Positions 12,974 through 16,772 of a stretch of 16,772 nucleotides of DNA are shown in pieces. Source of the DNA: DAOUAM01 sp034433305 (lineage in GTDB: Bacteria; Chloroflexota; Dehalococcoidia; Lucifugimonadales; DAOUAM01); assembly GCA_034433305.1 (NCBI GenBank), contig DAOUAM010000117.1, positions 1-16,772 of the forward strand, given 5' to 3'. The notes under the pieces were generated by a model that worked only from the letters and a program-made list of their open reading frames with translations, made no database searches and was not told where the DNA came from. Numbering within the stretch: the first letter of the stretch is position 1; each line of letters begins with the position of its first letter. Made by a program: the position numbers and the translations under genes.

Positions 12974-14113
12974 TTACTGGCGCAGGACCAGGCCCCGGTC
13001 TATGTCCACGCCCAGGCCAGGCTGCTGAGGCACCGCGATGTAGCCGTCCCGGTCCACCAGGGGCGGGGCCTGCATGATGGAGAAGCGGTGGCGGTAGTCG
13101 CCGATGGGCGGGTCGTGCAATAGCTCCAGGAAGGGGGCGTGCCGCCAGGAGGCCACCAGGTGCAGGTGGGCGATGACGCCCAGGTTGCCGCCGCCGTGGT
13201 GCGGCACCACGCGCTTGCCGAAGGCCTCGGCCAGCACGCCGACCTTGCGCAGCGCCGTCACGCCGTTGAGCACCATGCTCTCAGGCTGGAGGATGTCGTA
13301 CACCCCCTGCTGAAGCATCTGGACGAACTCGTGAATGCCCACGTTGTTCTCACCGCCGGCGATGGCCAGCTCCACCCGCTGGCGCAGCTCGGCAAGCTGG
13401 TCGAAGTAGTACCTGGGCAGAGGCTCCTCCAGCCAGTAGCAGCCCAGCTGCTGCAGCTCCCGGGCCGTCTCCACGGCGCGGCGGAAGTCCCACTGCACCC
13501 CGGGCTGCCAGTTGCCCGAGGACTGGGCCTGGTTGGCGTCCACCAGGATGGTCATCCTGTCGCCCACGGCCTGGCGCACCCGCTCCACCAGCCGGATGTC
13601 CTCCTGCATGGTCTCGTAGTGAATGCGTAGCTTGATGGCCCGCCAGCCCTGCTCCATAAGCTGCACCGCCAGGTCTGCCCGCTCCTCGGGCGTGGAGAGG
13701 CGCACCAGGCTGGCATAGGGTATGACCCTGTCCCTGCCACCACCCCAGAGCTTGTAGAGGGGCTGCCCGCAGGCCTTGCCGATGATGTCCCACAGGGCGA
13801 TGTCCACGCCGGCGACGCCACGGTAGGGCAGGCCCTGGGCGTAGTAGCGCAGGCTGGCCGCGTGCTGCTCCACATCGAAGGGGTCCTTGCCTACAAGCTG
13901 CGCCCGGACGGCGGGCAGCAGCGATGGGTCCATGCCGGGGCCTACGCCCATCAGTCCCTGGTCGGTGTGGACCTCCACGCAGGAGCCACCCCCGACCTGA
14001 ATGCTCATCCTGCCGCCCGGGTTCCAGGCCGGCTCCAGCTCGCCCACGTCCTTGACCACCCGGAACTGGAGGAGGCGGACATCCGTGATTTTCGGCCGGG
14101 GTGTGTCACTCAT
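12974..14113 (-). CDS. Enolase-superfamily (mandelate racemase/MLE-like) enzyme
   Basis: This 379-residue protein has an N-terminal capping domain (~10-125) and a TIM barrel (~130-370). Metal ligands are recognisable as D192 (LVDANQ), E229 (YWLEEP) and E255 (AGGENN). The second-strand base motif reads K161-L-R163, where many members have KxK, and the distal site has QPESM (E278 where mandelate racemase has Asp) followed by H305-H306 in VVPHHGGGN. Members abstract a proton alpha to a carboxylate, as racemases or acid-sugar dehydratases; the residue set here does not point to one named subgroup. The ATG at 14113 lies 4 bases after the fabI stop, so both are one operon on the minus strand. The substrate is unknown; a sugar-acid or other hydroxyacid dehydratase is a reasonable guess. 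Confidence 0.88.
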   Translation of the reverse strand: MSDTPRPKITDVRLLQFRVVKDVGELEPAWNPGGRMSIQVGGGSCVEVHTDQGLMGVGPGMDPSLLPAVRAQLVGKDPFDVEQHAASLRYYAQGLPYRGVAGVDIALWDIIGKACGQPLYKLWGGGRDRVIPYASLVRLSTPEERADLAVQLMEQGWRAIKLRIHYETMQEDIRLVERVRQAVGDRMTILVDANQAQSSGNWQPGVQWDFRRAVETARELQQLGCYWLEEPLPRYYFDQLAELRQRVELAIAGGENNVGIHEFVQMLQQGVYDILQPESMVLNGVTALRKVGVLAEAFGKRVVPHHGGGNLGVIAHLHLVASWRHAPFLELLHDPPIGDYRHRFSIMQAPPLVDRDGYIAVPQQPGLGVDIDRGLVLRQ

Positions 14114-14117
14114 GTCC

Positions 14118-14900
14118 CTAAATCCCCATAATGTTGTAGCCCGCGTCCACGTGGATGACCTCGCCGGTGATGCCGCTGGCCAGGCCGCTGCACAGGAACA
14201 GCGCCGTGCCGGCCACCTCCTCGGCGGTGATGTTGCGGCGCATGGGCGAACGCTCAGCGTGGGCGCGCTTCATGTCCAGGTAGCCGCTTATGACCCGCGA
14301 GGAGAGGGTGTCCACCGGCCCCGCCGAGATGGCGTTGACCCGGATGTTCTGCTGGCCCAGGTCATAGGCCAGCAGCCGGACCTCGTTCTCCAGGGCGGCC
14401 TTGGCCGTGGACATGACGTTGTAGCCAGGGAACACGCGCTCCGATGCCTGGAAGGTGAGGGTGACGATGCTGCCGCCGCCGCTGGCCTGCATCAGCGGCG
14501 CGCCGTGGCGGGCCAGGGCCACCAGGGAGTAGCTGCTGACATCCAGCGTCAGCCTGAAGCTTTCCCGAGGCGTCTCCACGAAGCGCCCACCCAGGTCCTC
14601 GCGATGAGCAAAGGCGATGCAGTGGGCGATGATGTCCAGGCGGCCATCGAAGGCCTCACCCACCTTCTTGAAGGCGGCGGCGATCTCCTCGTCGGAAGTG
14701 ACGTCGCACTGGACGAGGGGCACGTCGCCCAGGGTGGCGGCCAGCCTGGCCACGCCGTCCCGGACGCGCTCGTTCTGGTAGGCGATGGCAAGCCTGGCGC
14801 CGGCCCTGTGCAGCGCCTGAGCGATGGCCCAGGCAATGCTGCGGTGGTTGGCCACTCCAAAGATGACGCCCGTCTTGCCTGCCAGGTCAATGGGGTACAT
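14118..14900 (-). CDS. fabI: Enoyl-ACP reductase (FabI type)
   Basis: This 260-residue NADH-dependent reductase catalyses the last step of each fatty-acid elongation cycle in the cytoplasm. It is a short-chain dehydrogenase with the FabI-type cofactor loop GVIFGVANHRSIAWAIAQAL (11-30) rather than TGxxxGxG. The catalytic Y160 and K167 are spaced Y-x6-K in PGYNVMSTAK (158-167), and VDAGYNIMG ends the protein. Residue 150, in LTFQASE, is Phe where E. coli FabI has Tyr146. The start (MYPIDLAGK) has GGGGAGGAG close upstream; the open frame to 15035 adds no protein-like sequence. A TTGCCG-N17-TACAAT promoter lies just upstream. Downstream it is joined to the enolase-superfamily gene. The family is near certain. 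The role in fatty-acid synthesis is likely, though the gene is not in a fab cluster. Confidence 0.93.
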   Translation of the reverse strand: MYPIDLAGKTGVIFGVANHRSIAWAIAQALHRAGARLAIAYQNERVRDGVARLAATLGDVPLVQCDVTSDEEIAAAFKKVGEAFDGRLDIIAHCIAFAHREDLGGRFVETPRESFRLTLDVSSYSLVALARHGAPLMQASGGGSIVTLTFQASERVFPGYNVMSTAKAALENEVRLLAYDLGQQNIRVNAISAGPVDTLSSRVISGYLDMKRAHAERSPMRRNITAEEVAGTALFLCSGLASGITGEVIHVDAGYNIMGI

Positions 14901-14930
14901 GGCTCTCCTCCCCGGTAGTTGGCGCCTAGC

Positions 14931-14959
14931 ATTGTAGGGCCAAACTCTAGCCTCGGCAA
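14931..14959 (-). promoter_or_regulatory. fabI promoter
   Basis: On the minus strand, TTGCCG (14959-14954), a 17-base spacer and TACAAT (14936-14931). The predicted leader is about 25 bases and carries the strong ribosome site GGGGAGGAG. This is the best-placed promoter for the fabI and enolase-superfamily pair. Confidence 0.6.
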
Positions 14960-14993
14960 GCCCGCCAGGTGTAGGAGCGGCTGTACGAGTCCA

Positions 14994-15016
14994 ATACCAG
15001 GTCTGGGTGAAAGTGG
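14994..15016. repeat. Dispersed repeat copy B (AATACCAGGTCTG core)
   Basis: AATACCAGGTCTG, two variable bases, TGAA, one variable base, GT: the same order as the copy at 4973-4995, in the same orientation, with different flanks. It lies in the fabI upstream gap, outside the promoter. Confidence 0.45.
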
Positions 15017-15146
15017 CGGCCAAGTCCCCAGCCACACTTCGGCCCCGCCAGCCTCTGTCCCCTCACCACGCGCGGGCAAGGAATCTGGAGCAGCCTGCAA
15101 AGGCCCCATGCCACGAGGGATGGGTACAGCGCCGCTACCGCGAGTG

Positions 15147-15181
15147 CAAACAACAAAAGGGGCGGGCCTGAGACCCGCCCC
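15147..15181 (-). terminator. Rho-independent terminator of the aldolase gene
   Basis: On the minus strand, GGGGCGGG (15181-15174) and CCCGCCCC (15166-15159) form an 8-bp GC stem with a 7-base loop, followed by TTTTGTTGTTTG. It begins 48 bases after the aldolase stop and has the only textbook stem plus U-tract in this half of the window. Confidence 0.85.
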
Positions 15182-15228
15182 CGTATATGCCACCTTGCCT
15201 TTGTCGCGAAGCAGCCAGGACTGGCCGA

Positions 15229-16134
15229 CTAGTTGTCCGCCGGGGCCATGGCTACCCGGGTGAGGCCAAGCCTGGAGGCGCCACGCAGGATTTCGGCGCG
15301 CTGCTGGGGCGTCAGCGGCAGCCCTGGCAGGCGCGGGTCGCCGCAGTCTATGCCCAGGCGCTCGCTGAGGACGGCCTTGGCCGTGGCGTGTATGCCGTAC
15401 TTGCGGCACAGGAGGCTTACCTCGCTGGCCCTGTCCTGGGCGGCCTCGGCCCGCTTCAGGTCACCAGCCCTGTAGGCGTTCCAGACCTCCACCCAGAGCT
15501 CCGGGGCGATATTGGGAGGCCCATCTATGCAGCCCGTGGCGCCTATGGTCAGCGCCGGCAGCATGAGCATGGAGTTGCCGATGAAGCAGTCCAGCCCCAT
15601 CCTGGCGAAGGCGCGCACGTTGGAGAAGGTCAGGGCCGAGTGCTTCAGGCCCTTCAACTGGGGGACACCCTCCTTAATCTTGAGCATCAGCTCAGGGGTG
15701 ATCTCCACGCCCGTGGACTGGGGCAGGTTATACACGAAGAGAGGAAGGTCTGCGGCAGCGGCCACCGTCTTGTAATGCTGGACGATAGCCTCGTCGCTGT
15801 ACCTGTAGAAGAAAGGCGGGACGCAGCAGATGGCGTCCACGCCGGCCCTGGCGGCGCGCTCGGCCATCCTGGCGGCCCGCCTGGTGGTGGGCGCGCCTAC
15901 GTGCATGATGTTCTTGATGCGGCCCCGCGCCTGGTCAGCGGCGATCTCGGCAATGCGCATGTTCTCCTCGTCGTCCAGCAGGACGCTCTCGCCAGTGCCG
16001 CCCGCCACCCAGAAGCCATGCACCCCCGCCTGAATATTGAACTCCACTACTTCTCTGAAGGCTGCCTCGTTCAGTTCTCCTTCCGCCGTCATGGGCGTGA
16101 TGATAGCAGGGTACACGCCGCCAAAGTCTGCCAT
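15229..16134 (-). CDS. DHDPS/NAL-superfamily aldolase
   Basis: This 301-residue TIM-barrel lyase has the Schiff-base lysine K164 in LKGLKHS (160-166) and the catalytic Y135 in FVYNLPQSTG (133-142). The pyruvate-binding loop is AGGTGES (44-50), and the C-terminal helices are intact. Family enzymes condense or cleave pyruvate with aldehydes or sugar acids. Two residues differ from dihydrodipicolinate synthase: the loop is G46-T47 instead of Thr-Thr, and S140 stands where E. coli DapA has Arg138, which binds the aspartate-semialdehyde carboxylate. A lysine-pathway role is therefore unlikely; a sugar-acid or hydroxy-acid aldolase is more plausible. ATG 16134 was chosen because GAGGAG is 7 bases upstream; ATG 16140 lies too close to it. 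It is a single-gene unit with its own terminator, oriented like fabI. Confidence 0.92.
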   Translation of the reverse strand: MADFGGVYPAIITPMTAEGELNEAAFREVVEFNIQAGVHGFWVAGGTGESVLLDDEENMRIAEIAADQARGRIKNIMHVGAPTTRRAARMAERAARAGVDAICCVPPFFYRYSDEAIVQHYKTVAAAADLPLFVYNLPQSTGVEITPELMLKIKEGVPQLKGLKHSALTFSNVRAFARMGLDCFIGNSMLMLPALTIGATGCIDGPPNIAPELWVEVWNAYRAGDLKRAEAAQDRASEVSLLCRKYGIHATAKAVLSERLGIDCGDPRLPGLPLTPQQRAEILRGASRLGLTRVAMAPADN

Positions 16135-16191
16135 TCTCATTCTCCTCGGTACAGATTGAGTACAACTCTGGGTGGGCCAACTGGTGTGAGT

Positions 16192-16200
16192 ATTGTACCA
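16192..16200 (-). promoter_or_regulatory. Extended -10 box for the aldolase gene
   Basis: On the minus strand TGG-TACAAT (16200-16192), an extended -10 with TGn, 58 bases before the start codon. There is no recognisable -35 at the usual spacing, as expected for extended -10 promoters. Confidence 0.5.
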
Positions 16201-16351
16201 CACACGCCGGGGCCTCGCGGCTACGCCTGGCTGGGGCAGCCCGCACAGCCTCGGTCTCGCCTGGAGCGCGATGAAAGCGAGAGCCGCAATGTAGTGACTT
16301 TTTCTTTATCAAGGCTACGAATTCTGGTTATTTCCAATTGGCATAAGGGTA

Positions 16352-16380
16352 TTGACTTCTAAAAATCTCTATGGTATAAA
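16352..16380 (+). promoter_or_regulatory. Near-consensus sigma-70-type promoter of the lipoprotein gene
   Basis: TTGACT (16352-16357), a 17-base spacer ending in TGG (extended -10), and TATAAA (16375-16380). The predicted leader is about 80 bases. This is the strongest promoter in the window. Confidence 0.75.
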
Positions 16381-16469
16381 CCCATAAACCTCCCAGTTTG
16401 ATTATCTTCAAGCTTTCTAAACCCTTCCGTTTGGCCGCGTAAATATCTAGAGTGGAAGGAGGACTGAGT

Positions 16470-16772
16470 ATGTGGCCCAGTTCGGTCAAAATCAGGGTGG
16501 TATCTGTCTTGGTTATGATGAGCGTTCTGACATTAGCCCTGGCCTGTGGCGCGGCGGAGGCGCCCACACCCTCCGCGCCGGCAACCCCACAGCCCGCGCC
16601 CACGGCGGCCCCTGCGCCTCAGCAGCAGCCAACGGCGCAAGCCCCGCAGACGCAGGCTACCCCCAGGCCGGCGCCCACAGCCGCCCCGGTCACTGCCTCT
16701 CCCACCGCCCCCTCAGCTCAGCCAGCCGCCAGGCCCACCGGCGTGCTCACCATCTCCGTGGGCGCCGTGGAC
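16470..16772 (+). CDS. Lipoprotein, probable solute-binding protein (partial, 5' end only)
   Basis: The gene begins at ATG 16470 after GGAAGGAGG (16455-16463) and runs off the window at 101 codons with no stop. Residues 1-25 form a lipoprotein signal peptide: basic start MWPSSVKIR, a hydrophobic core and LTLALA before the lipidated C26. Residues ~27-90 are an extremely Pro/Ala/Thr/Gln-rich linker that holds the body away from the membrane. The mature domain starts at GVLTISVGAVD (91-101), which resembles the first strand of family 5 (peptide/nickel-type) ABC solute-binding proteins; that assignment rests on one strand only. Such long linkers are common in Chloroflexota lipoproteins. Expression from the near-consensus promoter upstream should be high. 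Confidence 0.8.
   Translation, partial: MWPSSVKIRVVSVLVMMSVLTLALACGAAEAPTPSAPATPQPAPTAAPAPQQQPTAQAPQTQATPRPAPTAAPVTASPTAPSAQPAARPTGVLTISVGAVD

Larger units (their letters stand above)
14901..15228. other. Gap between fabI and the aldolase gene
   Basis: No gene is seen in these 328 bases. From right to left (minus-strand direction), it holds the aldolase terminator (15147-15181), a copy of the AATACCAGGTCTG repeat (14994-15016) and the fabI promoter (14931-14959). Confidence 0.6.
16135..16469. other. Divergent promoter region
   Basis: No gene is seen in these 335 bases between the aldolase (minus) and the lipoprotein gene (plus). It holds a minus-strand TACAAT -10 box (16197-16192) and a plus-strand promoter (16352-16380). 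It is AT-richer than its surroundings from about 16290 onward. Confidence 0.55.

Noticed and set aside
13139..13630. 163-codon plus-strand frame
   Set aside because: It is the complement of the enolase-superfamily gene with typical shadow composition.
14549..15409. 286-codon minus-strand frame
   Set aside because: It is out of frame with fabI and the aldolase and spans the terminator and promoter between them.
15187..16362. 391-codon plus-strand frame
   Set aside because: It is antisense to the aldolase gene and runs across its terminator and promoter.
16563..16740. Repetitive CCC/GCC-rich tract at the window end, possible tandem repeat
   Set aside because: It is the coding region for the Pro/Ala/Thr/Gln linker of a lipoprotein, not an independent repeat.

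Overview
The window is GC-rich bacterial chromosome with compact, co-oriented short operons. Several traits suggest a Chloroflexota (Dehalococcoidia-like) member: a small membrane protein with an HPPxCTCxxC motif, a lipoprotein with a long Pro/Ala/Thr/Gln linker, a short Cys4 protein behind a two-component system, and the mix of FabI, acetamidase, mandelate-racemase-like and DHDPS-like enzymes. This is an inference from style and gene content. There is no rRNA or other phylogenetic marker here.

Layout, left to right. (1) 96-1198: a two-gene cassette, a small membrane protein with a Cys-rich motif overlapping a membrane-anchored CAP-domain protein. (2) 1199-1724: a gap with hairpin repeats, followed by a truncated-looking ORF (1725-2048) that overlaps a tandem HD-GYP protein with a LuxR-type HTH (2048-3631). 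(3) 3709-4281: an OsmC-like protein. (4) 4494-4973: a membrane protein resembling DUF4395 behind a structured leader. (5) 5231-5887: a phosphoribosyltransferase. (6) 6183-6503: a zinc-ribbon protein. (7) 6814-7242: a SlyD-like FKBP prolyl isomerase ending at a strong hairpin terminator.

(8) 7456-7761 (minus) is an unknown 101-aa protein. It is divergent from an OmpR/PhoB-type response regulator and its overlapping histidine kinase (8045-10185), followed by a Cys4 mini-protein (10196-10393). The divergent gap holds a tandem array of GGTTAAA-like repeats with exact 11-bp period, the geometry used by PhoB/PhoP-type regulators. (9) 10476-12023: an AT-richer toxin-antitoxin-like pair, an Xre HTH + HExxH peptidase (ImmA/IrrE type) and a PIN-like nuclease. 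(10) 12040-12939: an acetamidase/formamidase.

(11) On the minus strand, transcribed leftwards, are a DHDPS/NAL-superfamily aldolase (15229-16134) with its own terminator, then a promoter, fabI (14118-14900) and an enolase-superfamily enzyme (12974-14113). The aldolase and the enolase-superfamily enzyme both have atypical active-site residues, so their textbook names should not be taken at face value. (12) 16470 to the window end is the start of a lipoprotein, probably a solute-binding protein, behind a near-consensus sigma-70 promoter.

The items most worth following are the 11-bp repeat array with the two-component system, the toxin-antitoxin island with a possibly leaderless promoter, the structured leader at 4284-4480, and the CAP cassette. 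No CRISPR array, tRNA, rRNA, transposase or integrase was seen.
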